64,000 nucleotides of DNA from JADMJV01 sp964649085 (GTDB lineage Bacteria > Vulcanimicrobiota > Xenobia > Xenobiales > JADMJV01), in the NCBI GenBank assembly GCA_964649085.1, contig CAZYPN010000025.1, positions 32,815 through 96,814 on the forward strand. Reading direction: 5' to 3'. How positions within the stretch are numbered: the stretch's first letter is position 1; every line of letters begins with the position of its first letter. The translations under genes were made by a program, and so were the position numbers. Under the pieces are notes generated by a model. That model did no database searches. It was not told the origin of the DNA and saw only the letters and a list, made by a program, of their open reading frames with translations. This document shows, piece after piece, positions 7,763 to 16,599 of the stretch.

Positions 7763-9274
7763 CTACCCGAAAAAGTACGAAAAGACGCCGCTTTCGCGCA
7801 ACGCCTCCTCTGACTCGCGCAGCCCCTCAAGACCCTCGGCCAAACACTCACTGAGATCGGAAAACCAGGGCAACACGTCATCCAGACCGGCCAGCTTGTA
7901 GTCGACTTGCCTGAACCCGACGGTTCGAACCATCAATTTCGCCACCGCCTTGCCGCGGTTGGCGGCCTCGACCTTCTCGGGCCGAGCGATGGTCACGCGG
8001 CGCCGCAACCCGCTGGCCGACGTTTTTTGCCTGGACGCTCTGGGCGGGGTGGGTTCCAGGGGCGGCAGGGGAACCTGCAGGATATCGACGAGTTTTCGTT
8101 GCCAGTGGCCCTCTTCGAAGTGGAAGATGCGCTGGGCGCCGCATTGCAGGGCCTGTCTTTTCGACAGCGCCAGCACCTCTTGCCAGTCGGCCTGGCGCTT
8201 ATCGACGATATAAAGAGCGTTGCCCTCTTCCTCGCATTCGGCCACGGCGTAGTTGGGAAACTCGAAGACGTGGTAATTTCTGTGCTCGCCCAGCTGGCCC
8301 AGATACACCGCCAGCGGCCCCAGACGGTCGATGAACTCCAGGCGTTCGGTGCGCAGCCGCCACTCGCTTTCCGAGCGGCAGCTGGCCCGCAGTTGAGAGG
8401 CCAGGGCCGGGTCGCGCCAGAACCCCGGGGGCAGCACCTCCCATCCCAGCTGGGTGCGCTTTCTGGGCGCCCCCAATTCTAAAAAACGCTGGAAACGCAG
8501 GGGGCTCAGCTTGCCCTGCAGCGTGGCCAGCGCGGCTTCGGCCAGATCGGGCCCTGGTGCCACCGGTGAGGCATGGGCCTGATGCCAGAGTTGGCAGAGC
8601 CTCTCGCCCAGCCCGATGGCCTGCCCCAGGTAGCGCTGCATGTGCTGGGAGCCCCAGCCGTCGAAAACAGGAAGACTGTCCACCAGGCTGCTCCAGGTAT
8701 CGAGGGAGGGGCTCTGTTGCAACAGCTCTTCAGCCTGCGCAGCCAGCTGAAGCCCGTCGATCAGGGGCTGGGGAATGCCCGCCTCTTGCAACGCCGTGGT
8801 CGACCAGCCGCGAACCAGCGCGGCCACGCGATCGCCATAAAGCGGGGCGGGTTCGGCCATAAGATCTTCCAGAAAGAAACGCAGGTAGGCCGAAGTGAAA
8901 TCCAGCGCACGGGGCTCCAGCTGCAATTCTGCCGGCCCATAGCGGGCCGCGCTGGCCAGATGCAAGCCGAACTGGAGCAGGCATTGGGGCGAAAAGAACC
9001 GGTCGCCGGAAACGCTTTCGAACCAGGGCCTCAATTCTTGAAGAAACTGTTGCAGCCCGGCGGGTTCCACCTGCGACAGGTCGACCATGTCGGGCGGCCG
9101 CTTTCTGCGGGTCGGGGGTGGCGAAAGGGCGAAACGAAGGATTTCGCTCGGCACAGCGGCAGAATCGTGGCAACCCAATAATTCGCGATACAGGAGGGTG
9201 AAACGCTGGAGCAGCAGCCTCACAAACCTTCCAGATAATTCGGGGTTGGAATCAAAGCGGGGAAATCGCTGCAT
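7763..9274 (-). CDS. Unknown 503-residue protein
   Basis: I do not recognise this protein. It starts at ATG 9274 and ends at 7763, convergent with the broken gene at 7212. Residues 1-330 look largely helical and Leu-rich. A more structured block lies at about 330-400: RNYHVFEFPNYAVAE, then GNALYIVD, DWQEVLALSK, and RIFHFEEGHWQRKLVDIL. It resembles small alpha/beta domains that occur at the C-termini of defence-linked proteins, but I cannot name it. A basic, Ala/Pro-rich linker (about 405-445) leads to a short acidic tail. No membrane segment or signal peptide is present. The location inside the island suggests, but does not show, a defence role. Confidence 0.6.
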   Translation of the reverse strand: MQRFPRFDSNPELSGRFVRLLLQRFTLLYRELLGCHDSAAVPSEILRFALSPPPTRRKRPPDMVDLSQVEPAGLQQFLQELRPWFESVSGDRFFSPQCLLQFGLHLASAARYGPAELQLEPRALDFTSAYLRFFLEDLMAEPAPLYGDRVAALVRGWSTTALQEAGIPQPLIDGLQLAAQAEELLQQSPSLDTWSSLVDSLPVFDGWGSQHMQRYLGQAIGLGERLCQLWHQAHASPVAPGPDLAEAALATLQGKLSPLRFQRFLELGAPRKRTQLGWEVLPPGFWRDPALASQLRASCRSESEWRLRTERLEFIDRLGPLAVYLGQLGEHRNYHVFEFPNYAVAECEEEGNALYIVDKRQADWQEVLALSKRQALQCGAQRIFHFEEGHWQRKLVDILQVPLPPLEPTPPRASRQKTSASGLRRRVTIARPEKVEAANRGKAVAKLMVRTVGFRQVDYKLAGLDDVLPWFSDLSECLAEGLEGLRESEEALRESGVFSYFFG

Positions 9275-9411
9275 ATGTCAGGTTTTCGTGCTGCGAGCTA
9301 GCGACCCCTTGGGAATGCCACCTGGGGGCGAAGAGCGATTGCCAGAAGAGCGGCGAATCTTGCCGATAGCTCGGGATGAACGAACGAAGTGGCTGAAAGG
9401 AATGGTCGCCG

Positions 9412-9981
9412 ATGATACGCTATGAAACCTGGCCCCATGTGCTTTGTCTCATCGACGCTCTTTGCGCGCACGGCAGCTGGTGCGGCGCCAGCCACATCCA
9501 GAAAGCAACCTGCATCGCGCAGGAGCTGAGCGCAGTGTCGGTAGACTTCGACTACCGCTACCATCCCTATTGCTTTGAGTTGAGAGAGGTGCTGGTCGAG
9601 CTCGAAGCAGCCGGGGCTGTGAGCACGGTTTCCCGGGACGGCTGGGAACCGGGCTATCGGATTACTGACCGTGGCTTTGGTTTTTGGGCCCAGTTCGAAA
9701 GGAGCGACTTCAATTCGACCGCCCTGGAGTTTGTGGCCATCCGGCTGAGCGGGCTGAGCCTGGACGAGCTGACCCGGCTAGCGACCGCCTTCCTGGTGGA
9801 GAAAGAACTGCCCGGCGCCAGCTTGGAAGTTCAAGTCGACCGCTGGGCTGGCTACCAACCGGACATCAGCCTCGAGGCGGCCCGCCAATCCCTGACAATA
9901 GCAAAGACCTGGCGCAAAGAATGGGCTCAACAAACCGACCGAGCCCCGATGTCGAGCGTGTCCTCGCCAAAAGCACGCTGA
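9412..9981 (+). CDS. Second DUF4065/Panacea-like protein (paralogue of the one at 6066)
   Basis: This 189-residue protein starts at ATG 9412, with AAAGGAA about 8 nt before it. The blocks SWCGASHIQKATCIAQEL, DFDYRYHPYCFELREVLVEL, YRITDRGFGFW and LTRLATAFLVEKEL align in order with those of the protein at 6066. The YGPFS turn of that protein is here HPYCF, so the loop is altered. It has no HD partner beside it; instead its 3' end overlaps the TOPRIM gene on the other strand by 55 nt. Diverged duplicate or part of a separate decayed module are both possible. A regulatory or adaptor function is inferred from family resemblance only. Confidence 0.55.
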   Translation: MIRYETWPHVLCLIDALCAHGSWCGASHIQKATCIAQELSAVSVDFDYRYHPYCFELREVLVELEAAGAVSTVSRDGWEPGYRITDRGFGFWAQFERSDFNSTALEFVAIRLSGLSLDELTRLATAFLVEKELPGASLEVQVDRWAGYQPDISLEAARQSLTIAKTWRKEWAQQTDRAPMSSVSSPKAR

Positions 9982-10631
9982 AGCCACTTCTTCAGGGGCT
10001 CGAGCCCGGCAAGCTGTCGGGAGGTAAAGTAGGCCCGCACCGCCTGCCCGGAAACCAGGTCTGGCGTGGAACTCCAGGCCAACCAGGTGCGCAGCCGGGC
10101 TTTATGGGCGTGAATCGGGGAGTATTTCTTCAAATTCGAACCCAGGCCAGCAAGCAGCTTTTCCAGCGCTTCCTTGTTGGGGAATTCGTGGCCCCCCGCA
10201 CGGGCGTCCGACTCGGCGGTATTCCAAAGCAGCGTTTCCCAACTGCCGGGCGCGCAGTTGTCGGGCATCACCCACAACGCGCAACGCGGAAGGATGAGTT
10301 CACCGGGCCGCCACACCGGAGCCAGCACGAGCCCTTCCTCGGGTAGTTCGGAGGGCAAATCGCTGTAGCCAACATCTTCGAAGAGCCGGGCAAAGGTGGC
10401 ATAGCGGTCCTTCGCCCTGCCTTCGTCCAGGCCGTCGGCGTCGATGACGAAGCCGAGACACTCGATACTGCGTTCTTTCACGGCGCTGCTCATCAGGGCC
10501 GGGTCCATTAGTTGCTTATCGGATTTGGCAATAGTGATGTTTACGTGCCTTTCGGAACCTGGAAAGACGTCAGCGCAAAGAGCCGATAGCACGTAGAGGT
10601 CTTCGTTACCCTCGACGTAGAGCTTTCTCAC
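9927..10631 (-). CDS. TOPRIM-domain protein (DUF3226-like), partner of adjacent ATPase
   Basis: This 234-residue protein starts at GTG 10631, which overlaps the TGA of the ATPase gene (10628-10630). The opening KLYVEGNEDLYVL has the TOPRIM glutamate motif (E-G-N-E-D), and FVIDADGL (about 62-69) supplies the D-x-D element. A C-terminal LRTWLAWSSTP ... SGQAVRAYF ... LKKWLQRAF matches the DUF3226 ending. TOPRIM enzymes of this kind are metal-dependent nucleases. Together with the coupled ATPase this gives a split version of the OLD/Gabija GajA theme, and the same logic as PARIS AriA/AriB, although AriB is DUF4435. The family assignment is good; defence function is inferred. Confidence 0.75.
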   Translation of the reverse strand: MRKLYVEGNEDLYVLSALCADVFPGSERHVNITIAKSDKQLMDPALMSSAVKERSIECLGFVIDADGLDEGRAKDRYATFARLFEDVGYSDLPSELPEEGLVLAPVWRPGELILPRCALWVMPDNCAPGSWETLLWNTAESDARAGGHEFPNKEALEKLLAGLGSNLKKYSPIHAHKARLRTWLAWSSTPDLVSGQAVRAYFTSRQLAGLEPLKKWLQRAFGEDTLDIGARSVC

Positions 10632-11725
10632 CGGACTTCGAGCTCTTGACGAGTGGCCGAAGCCAATTGGGCGAAGTCGAAGGCGAACACGTGGTGACCC
10701 TCGGGCCCCAGGTCTTCCAGGCGGAAGAGCCGCAGATCGAGGCCTGGCATCTGCCCGGCTGCAGTCACGGCATTGCGAATGGTTTCCTGGCTGTGGGTGG
10801 TGATCAGCGCCTGCACGTCGTGCTTCTCCATGAGTTCAAACAGTTGGGCAAGCAGCTTGCAAAGAATGCTGTGGTGCAGGCCGGTCTCGATTTCGTCGAT
10901 GAGCAACAGGCCGCCGCGGGCCGAGAGGGCGGCGATCGCCAGCTGGAAGGCGCGCAGGGCGCCGTCGCCCAGGGCCTTCAGGGGCAGCACCTTGCCGGGG
11001 AAGCTGGCGATGGGCACGACGTGAGTATCGGAGCCACTGCTGCGAGTGAGAAAATTCAGCCGAACGAGCTCGGGAAACAAGCAGCGCAAGGCCTGTTCGA
11101 TTTCCATCTCGCGGCCTTGCTCCACGGCCCGATTCCAAAGCAGGTGGGCCATCCTGTCGAGGGGCGAGTGGCTGCCTACCCAGGCCATGGGGCTGGTGGC
11201 GCTGAGGAGCTTTGAATAGAGCGTGTAGGGCACGGCGATCAAGCGGTCGAGCCGAATCCAGTCGAGCGAACGGTCGACGAACGTCTGTTGAGCCGGGTCT
11301 GGCCCCGGTACGTAGAAACGCATCAGGCTGTTGTCCAGGCGCCGGTAGAGGTCGGGAGTCAGCTTACCGAGGGCTTCGGGGATGTAAGACAGCGCCGGCT
11401 CTTCGGAGCCGGGAATCCAATCGCAGATCAAGCCCCGCTGGTCGAGCAAAATCTCGATGCGTTCGGTGTTCTTGAGATGGGTGAAGTCTTTGGGAGTATA
11501 AAGGATCAGTTCGCTGCCCTCTACGGGCGTGCCCAGGTCGTGGCTCAGGGCCAGTTGACGCAGAAAGCCCAGGTCGCCGGCGGTGGCGTTGATGGCGGCC
11601 GCCTCTAACAAGGTGGATTTGCCGCAGCCGTTAGACCCCACAATGAAGTTGACCTTGCCCAGCCCGCTCATCGAAAGCCTTCGGAAGGCCCGAAAATTGC
11701 GGATCTCGATGTTCGAAAAGCTCAT
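10628..11725 (-). CDS. ABC/OLD-type AAA ATPase (AAA_15/AAA_21-like)
   Basis: I take ATG 11725 as the start (MSFSNIEIRNFRAFRRL); the frame is open further upstream but that part overlaps the divergent AAA+ gene's leader and lacks family sense. Walker A is GSNGCGKST at about 30-38, Walker B is GGLLLIDEIETGLHH near residue 275, and the H-loop is LITTHSQETI. This is a RecF/OLD-type ATPase of normal length (365 aa). It probably senses or binds DNA or a phage product and controls the TOPRIM nuclease whose GTG start lies in its stop codon. The arrangement mirrors PARIS and class 2 OLD systems with the two domains on separate chains. Confidence 0.8.
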   Translation of the reverse strand: MSFSNIEIRNFRAFRRLSMSGLGKVNFIVGSNGCGKSTLLEAAAINATAGDLGFLRQLALSHDLGTPVEGSELILYTPKDFTHLKNTERIEILLDQRGLICDWIPGSEEPALSYIPEALGKLTPDLYRRLDNSLMRFYVPGPDPAQQTFVDRSLDWIRLDRLIAVPYTLYSKLLSATSPMAWVGSHSPLDRMAHLLWNRAVEQGREMEIEQALRCLFPELVRLNFLTRSSGSDTHVVPIASFPGKVLPLKALGDGALRAFQLAIAALSARGGLLLIDEIETGLHHSILCKLLAQLFELMEKHDVQALITTHSQETIRNAVTAAGQMPGLDLRLFRLEDLGPEGHHVFAFDFAQLASATRQELEVR

Positions 11726-11836
11726 TGTGAAAGAATGCACCGAGGGCGCTGTTTCTCCTCGTTGGGGGTAGATGCCCGGACGGAAAAGCCCAGGAGAAAG
11801 GAGCGCCGAGAGGAAGCTCCAAGGAGAGCAGCTATC

Positions 11837-12802
11837 GTGAAAGCCGAGAATCTCAAACGACTCTTCAGGCTCATCCAGGATGCCTCGCATCCTGGGCTGC
11901 AAACCTTTGCCCAACACATCGTCACCGATGAAAAGCGCCTGGGGCACACCGTCCTGGCCGCGCAGTTGGAGAATATCCTCAAGCAGCCCCCGGCGAGCCG
12001 GCCCAGCAGCAGCGCCCTGACCGCACTGCCGGCGGACGCTCGGGGCAGCTCGTTGACCAGTGTGATGCCGTCGGAACTACTGCGCCACCACATGGTGTTG
12101 CCGCCCGCTGTGGAGGCACGCTTCCAGCGCATCGAAAAAGAGTATGTCGCTCGAGACCGGCTGGCGCGGCACGGCCTGGCCTATCGCAAACGCATTTTGT
12201 TGCACGGACCACCGGGTTGTGGCAAGACGCTGGGCGCCGAAAGGCTGGCCTGGACCACCGGTTTGCCGTTGATGAAGGTGCGCTTCGACGCGGTCATGTC
12301 TTCCTACTTTGGCGAGTCGGCAGCCAACCTTCGAAGTATCTTCGAGTCGGTTCGCACCTTGCCCACCCTGTTGTTTCTGGACGAATGCGATTTCGTAGGT
12401 CGTTCGCGCACCCAGACCAACGACATTGGCGAAGTTCCCCGCATTGTGAACACGCTTCTCCTGCTGCTGGAAGAGTATCAGGGGCCTGGCATGGTCGTGG
12501 CGGCAACCAACCTGGACAGTGCGCTGGATCGGGCGTTGTTTCGCCGCTTCGATGAAGTGCTGGAAATTCCACCCCCGGGGCCGGACGAACGCGAGGCCTT
12601 GCTGCGCCTGACGCTGTCGGCTATGGCGGTAGAGCCCGGCGTAGACTGGGGCGAACTCTCCAGGCTGTTGCAAGGCGCCTCTGCCGCCCAGGTGGTGAAG
12701 GTGGCACAAGACGCCGCCAAGTCGGCCGTCCTGGAGGATCGGAGTGAGGTGACGATGGATGACCTGAAGTTGGCGATGAGCGAGCTGAGGCGGGCCGAGT
12801 AG
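11837..12802 (+). CDS. AAA+ ATPase of the ATPase-subtilase family, protease partner absent
   Basis: GTG 11837 is preceded by AAGGAGAG and begins the natural N-terminus (VKAENLKRLFRLI). The 321-residue protein has a short helical N-domain, RHHMVLPPAVEARFQRIEKE (about 84-103), Walker A HGPPGCGKT (about 123-131), Walker B LLFLDECD (about 178-185), sensor ATNLDSALDRALFRRFD with the arginine finger pattern, and a C-terminal lid. It is a classic COG0464 AAA+ protein. I recall this subgroup being coded directly upstream of an S8 subtilisin-like protease in defence islands. Here no protease follows; pglX comes next after a 233-nt gap with a possible gene remnant. It may therefore be an orphan, or have been recruited by the BREX-like locus. 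Confidence 0.8.
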   Translation: MKAENLKRLFRLIQDASHPGLQTFAQHIVTDEKRLGHTVLAAQLENILKQPPASRPSSSALTALPADARGSSLTSVMPSELLRHHMVLPPAVEARFQRIEKEYVARDRLARHGLAYRKRILLHGPPGCGKTLGAERLAWTTGLPLMKVRFDAVMSSYFGESAANLRSIFESVRTLPTLLFLDECDFVGRSRTQTNDIGEVPRIVNTLLLLLEEYQGPGMVVAATNLDSALDRALFRRFDEVLEIPPPGPDEREALLRLTLSAMAVEPGVDWGELSRLLQGASAAQVVKVAQDAAKSAVLEDRSEVTMDDLKLAMSELRRAE

Positions 12803-12811
12803 TTGGCCTTC

Positions 12812-12980
12812 GCGGGGGCCACCTTTCCGCATTTGCCATTGCTTTGAAAGCATCGACGGCGACCTGCAGGTTTACAACCTGATGCGCAATTCCATCGAGC
12901 TACAAGCCAGAGCCCAAGAACGAATTCAACTGCGCCTGCCCGACGGCCCCGCCGGCCCGCGACAGGCGGAGTCGCGCTAG
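12812..12980 (+). pseudogene. Possible C-terminal gene remnant before pglX
   Basis: In the gap between the AAA+ gene and pglX one frame stays open to TAG 12978-12980 and reads FESIDGDLQVYNLMRNSIEL followed by QARAQERIQLRLPD. Its composition is that of a real protein end, yet no start codon with a ribosome binding site precedes it. It may be the tail of a lost gene, perhaps the missing partner of the AAA+ ATPase. I cannot identify it. Confidence 0.3.
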
Positions 12981-13035
12981 GAACCCGAGCGCAGGTGGGG
13001 AAACCCCACCGACCATTCCGACTCGGAGGAGCCCC

Positions 13036-16000
13036 ATGTCGCTACCACAGATCACCACCCCACCGGCCGCTCCGGGGCTGGACCTGCCCCGCCTGCAAAG
13101 CGAACTCGCCCGCCTGGTGAAGGCGCTGCACGACGACCTGCGCCAGCGTTGCGACGAGCAGGCCGCGGTCAACGCTCCCCTGCAGGCCGAGTATGAGGAG
13201 GCGCGCCGCGCCGAGCGCACCAGCGAGAGTTTCACGGCCTGGCGCGAGACCTATCTGAACCAGGTGGCGGTGGCCTGGGTGCTGGCCACGCTGTTCCTGC
13301 GCTACCTGGAGGACAACGGCATGCTGGACGAGGTGTGGCTGTCGGGCCCGGGGGGGCGCCGCAACGAAGCTCAGGAGCGCTACACGGCCTACTTTCGGGC
13401 CCACCCGGAGCACAGCGACCGCGAGTATTTTCACCATGTCTTCGACCAGCTGGCCCGGCTGCCCGGCTGTGGCGACCTCTATGGGCGTCAGCGCACACCG
13501 CTGTGGAAGGTGGGGCTCTCGGGCGACGGGGCCAAGAGGCTGCGTGCCTTCTGGTGGGACATCGACCCCAACCGCGGGGCCTGGAGCCTGGAGGCGGTCG
13601 ACAGCCGCTTTTTGGGCGACCTCTATCAGAACCTCAGCGAAGAGGCCCGCTCGCGCTTTGCCCTGCTGCAAACCCCCGACTTCGTCGAGAGCTTCATCTT
13701 AGACCGCACGTTGGAGCCGGCCATTCGCGAGTTTGGCCTTGAGCAGGTGCGCATCATCGACCCCACCTGTGGCTCGGGGCACTTTTTGCTGGGCGCCTTC
13801 CAGCGCCTGCTGGGCCACTGGCAGGCCCGCTCCAGCGACAACCCCCGGGCGCTGGCGCGCAAGGCGCTGGAGGCCGTGCACGGCATCGACATCAACCCCT
13901 TTGCCGTGGCCATCGCCCGCTTTCGCCTGCTGCTGGCCTTCCTGAAGGCCTGCGGCTTCAGCCGCCTGAAGGACATGCCCGACATCCACCCCCGAGTGGC
14001 CACCGGCGACTCGCTGCTCTTTGGCCGCAGCCGCGACCGCGAGAACAACACCAGCCTGCTGGACTGGCTGCCCGAACCCTTTGCCACCGGCGACTACGAC
14101 GAGGCCTGTCAGATCCTGTCACAGCACTATCACGCCGTGGTGGGCAACCCCCCTTATATCACCGACAAGGACAAGCGCCACAACGAGGTGGTGCGCAGCC
14201 GCTATTATAGCTGCCACCGCCAGTACTCGCTGGGCGTGCCCTTCACCGAGCGCTTCTTCGACCTGGCCGTGGACGGTACCCGAGCCGGCTACGTGGGCAT
14301 GATCACCACCAACAGCTTTATGAAGCGCGAGTTTGGCAAAAAGCTCATTGAAGAAGTGCTGCCGCGACTCGACCTGACCCACGTGCTGGACACCAGCGGG
14401 GCCTACATTCCCGGCCACGGTACTCCCACCGTCATACTGCTGGGCCGCCATCGCCCGCCCGTGGGGCCCAGCGTGCGGGCCGTGCTGGGCATTCGCGGCG
14501 AACCCACCACCCCCGACGTTCCCGCCGAGGGCCTGGTGTGGTCTTCGATCGTGCAGCTGGTGGACGGCCGGCACGGCGACCAGAACGCCTTTGTAAGCGT
14601 GGCCGACGTGCCCCGGACCACCTTTGCCAAACACCCCTGGAGCATCGGCGGGGGCGGGGCCAGCGAGCTGAAAGAGCAGCTTGAGAACGTGGCCAAGAGA
14701 ACCCTTGGCAAGCTTGCTGAGAGTATTGGTTTTCATTGCATTACAAAGATGGATGAGGTCTATCTCCTTGATGCCAGAACCGCTGCCAGGAAGGGCATAT
14801 CATCAACTGCTATTCGAGACTTCGGCACAGGAGAAGCGGTTCGCGACTGGGCCCACGTCGAAGACTGTGTCTCAATTTTCCCATATGACGAGAGCATTAT
14901 TACGTTACCCATCGATAGGTTAGCAAAAGAGGTTTTCAGGTATCTTTGGCGGTTCAAAACAACGCTGGGCAATAGAAAGGTTTTTGGGGGAGAATCTTAC
15001 TTTGAGGCCGGAAAGCCCTGGTGGGAATACGGACAAATTCCGCCAGACAAACTCCGCACCCCCCTCTCCATCGCGTTCGCCTTCGTGGCCACCCACAACC
15101 ACTTCGTCCTCGACCGCGGCGGCAAGGTCTTCAACAGGTCGGCCCCCATCATCAAACTGCCCGAGGGCAGCAGCGAGGAACAGCACCTGGCCCTCCTCGG
15201 GCTGCTCAACAGTTCGGTGGCGTGTTTCTGGTTGAAGCAGGTTTGTCACAATAAAGGCACCGCGAGCGATACGGGGGTATTGCAGGGCGACCCCGAGCGT
15301 TTTCGCTACGAATTTGACGGAACCAAGCTTGGAAACTTTCCCCTCCCCGAAATGACGACAACGCAGCGTCAGTTACTCACCAATCTCGCCAGAAGTCTGG
15401 ACCACGGGGGCCAAGAACTGAACGCAGACTGGCAGGCATTCATTTCCCAGAATGTAGCTGGAGGCAGGCGCCATCTCGAAGCGGCACTAGCGACATTTTG
15501 CGATCGGCGGGAGCAAACCAGGCAAAGAATGGTTCGCTGGCAGGAAGAGCTGGATTGGCTCTGTTACGAGATCTACGGATTGCTGCCTGCTGACCAGGGC
15601 CTAAAAAGCCTTGTGTACACATCACAGCCCGGTGACATGCCCTTGCTCGCACCGGAGCTCAGACCCTACCGTTGGCTAGAACGAACCGAAACACCGGATT
15701 CGTGGCTCAATATCGACACAAATCGTCGCACTGCGATCCAGAGCGACGGAACCCTGGGTCTACTTGAGCGCCCGGACTATAAACGACGCTGGTTTAGAAG
15801 CGCAGGCGCCTACAATGCAGAAAATCTCGATGACAAGATGTTGATTCAAGAGGCGCTGCAGAACTGGCTGCTCGACCGCATCGAGGCCCGGGTGCAGGCC
15901 GAGCCCCGGCTGATCAGCGCCTCCCAGCTGGCCGACCGGCTGGGGCGCGAGGCCGATTTTCTGGCCGTGCTGGCCCTCTACAAGGGTCGCGACGACAGCC

Positions 16001-16599
16001 ACCTGGTGTCCGAAGTCACCCAACTGGTGCTGGGTCAGGGCGTGCCCTACCTGGCGGCCTATCGCTACAGCGAGTCGGGGCTGCGCGTGCGGGCCGAGTG
16101 GGAGCGCTGTTGGGCCCTGCAGCGTCGCCAGGACGCCGGCGAACCGGTAAACATCGCCGTGCCCCCCAAATACAGCAATAAAGACTTTCGCCAGCCCGGC
16201 TACTGGGGGCTGCGCGGCAAGCTGGACGTGCCCAAAGAGCGGTTCATTCTCTATCCGGGGCTCGAGCGCGAGGCCGACCCCAGCCCGGTGCTGGGCTGGG
16301 CTGGCTGGAACCATCTGCAGCGGGCACAGGCCCTGGTGGGCTATTTGCTGGAGCGCAAAGACAACGACGGTTGGGGGGTCGAGCGGCTGCAGCCCATGCT
16401 GGCCGGGCTGGCCGAGCTGCTGCCCTGGCTCAAACAGTGGCACAATGACATCGACCCCGAAACCGACGAGCGCCCCGGCGACACCTTCGAGACCTTCGTG
16501 CGCGACGAAGCCCGGGCCCTGGGGCTAACCATGGAGCAGCTGGCCAGCTGGCTGCCGCCCGAGGGCTCGACCCGCAAGGGGCGCGGCAAAAAGGCATGA
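13036..16599 (+). CDS. pglX: BREX type 2 adenine-specific DNA methyltransferase PglX
   Basis: ATG 13036 follows GGAGGAGCCCC. The 1,187-residue protein starts with the BREX-2 PglX N-domain (helical, LARLVKALHDDLRQR, then NQVAVAWVLATLFLRYLEDNG), followed by the gamma-class N6-adenine methyltransferase core: motif I DPTCGSGHFLL from D242 and motif IV NPPY at 371-374. The central-C-terminal part should hold the target recognition domain, and the end is a helical BREX-specific tail. Length is normal. In BREX, PglX methylates host DNA for self-recognition. The stretch about 14690-15010 and parts up to about 15850 is much lower in GC than the rest, coinciding with the recognition region (roughly residues 550-940). 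The stop overlaps the next gene by 4 nt. Confidence 0.9.
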   Translation: MSLPQITTPPAAPGLDLPRLQSELARLVKALHDDLRQRCDEQAAVNAPLQAEYEEARRAERTSESFTAWRETYLNQVAVAWVLATLFLRYLEDNGMLDEVWLSGPGGRRNEAQERYTAYFRAHPEHSDREYFHHVFDQLARLPGCGDLYGRQRTPLWKVGLSGDGAKRLRAFWWDIDPNRGAWSLEAVDSRFLGDLYQNLSEEARSRFALLQTPDFVESFILDRTLEPAIREFGLEQVRIIDPTCGSGHFLLGAFQRLLGHWQARSSDNPRALARKALEAVHGIDINPFAVAIARFRLLLAFLKACGFSRLKDMPDIHPRVATGDSLLFGRSRDRENNTSLLDWLPEPFATGDYDEACQILSQHYHAVVGNPPYITDKDKRHNEVVRSRYYSCHRQYSLGVPFTERFFDLAVDGTRAGYVGMITTNSFMKREFGKKLIEEVLPRLDLTHVLDTSGAYIPGHGTPTVILLGRHRPPVGPSVRAVLGIRGEPTTPDVPAEGLVWSSIVQLVDGRHGDQNAFVSVADVPRTTFAKHPWSIGGGGASELKEQLENVAKRTLGKLAESIGFHCITKMDEVYLLDARTAARKGISSTAIRDFGTGEAVRDWAHVEDCVSIFPYDESIITLPIDRLAKEVFRYLWRFKTTLGNRKVFGGESYFEAGKPWWEYGQIPPDKLRTPLSIAFAFVATHNHFVLDRGGKVFNRSAPIIKLPEGSSEEQHLALLGLLNSSVACFWLKQVCHNKGTASDTGVLQGDPERFRYEFDGTKLGNFPLPEMTTTQRQLLTNLARSLDHGGQELNADWQAFISQNVAGGRRHLEAALATFCDRREQTRQRMVRWQEELDWLCYEIYGLLPADQGLKSLVYTSQPGDMPLLAPELRPYRWLERTETPDSWLNIDTNRRTAIQSDGTLGLLERPDYKRRWFRSAGAYNAENLDDKMLIQEALQNWLLDRIEARVQAEPRLISASQLADRLGREADFLAVLALYKGRDDSHLVSEVTQLVLGQGVPYLAAYRYSESGLRVRAEWERCWALQRRQDAGEPVNIAVPPKYSNKDFRQPGYWGLRGKLDVPKERFILYPGLEREADPSPVLGWAGWNHLQRAQALVGYLLERKDNDGWGVERLQPMLAGLAELLPWLKQWHNDIDPETDERPGDTFETFVRDEARALGLTMEQLASWLPPEGSTRKGRGKKA

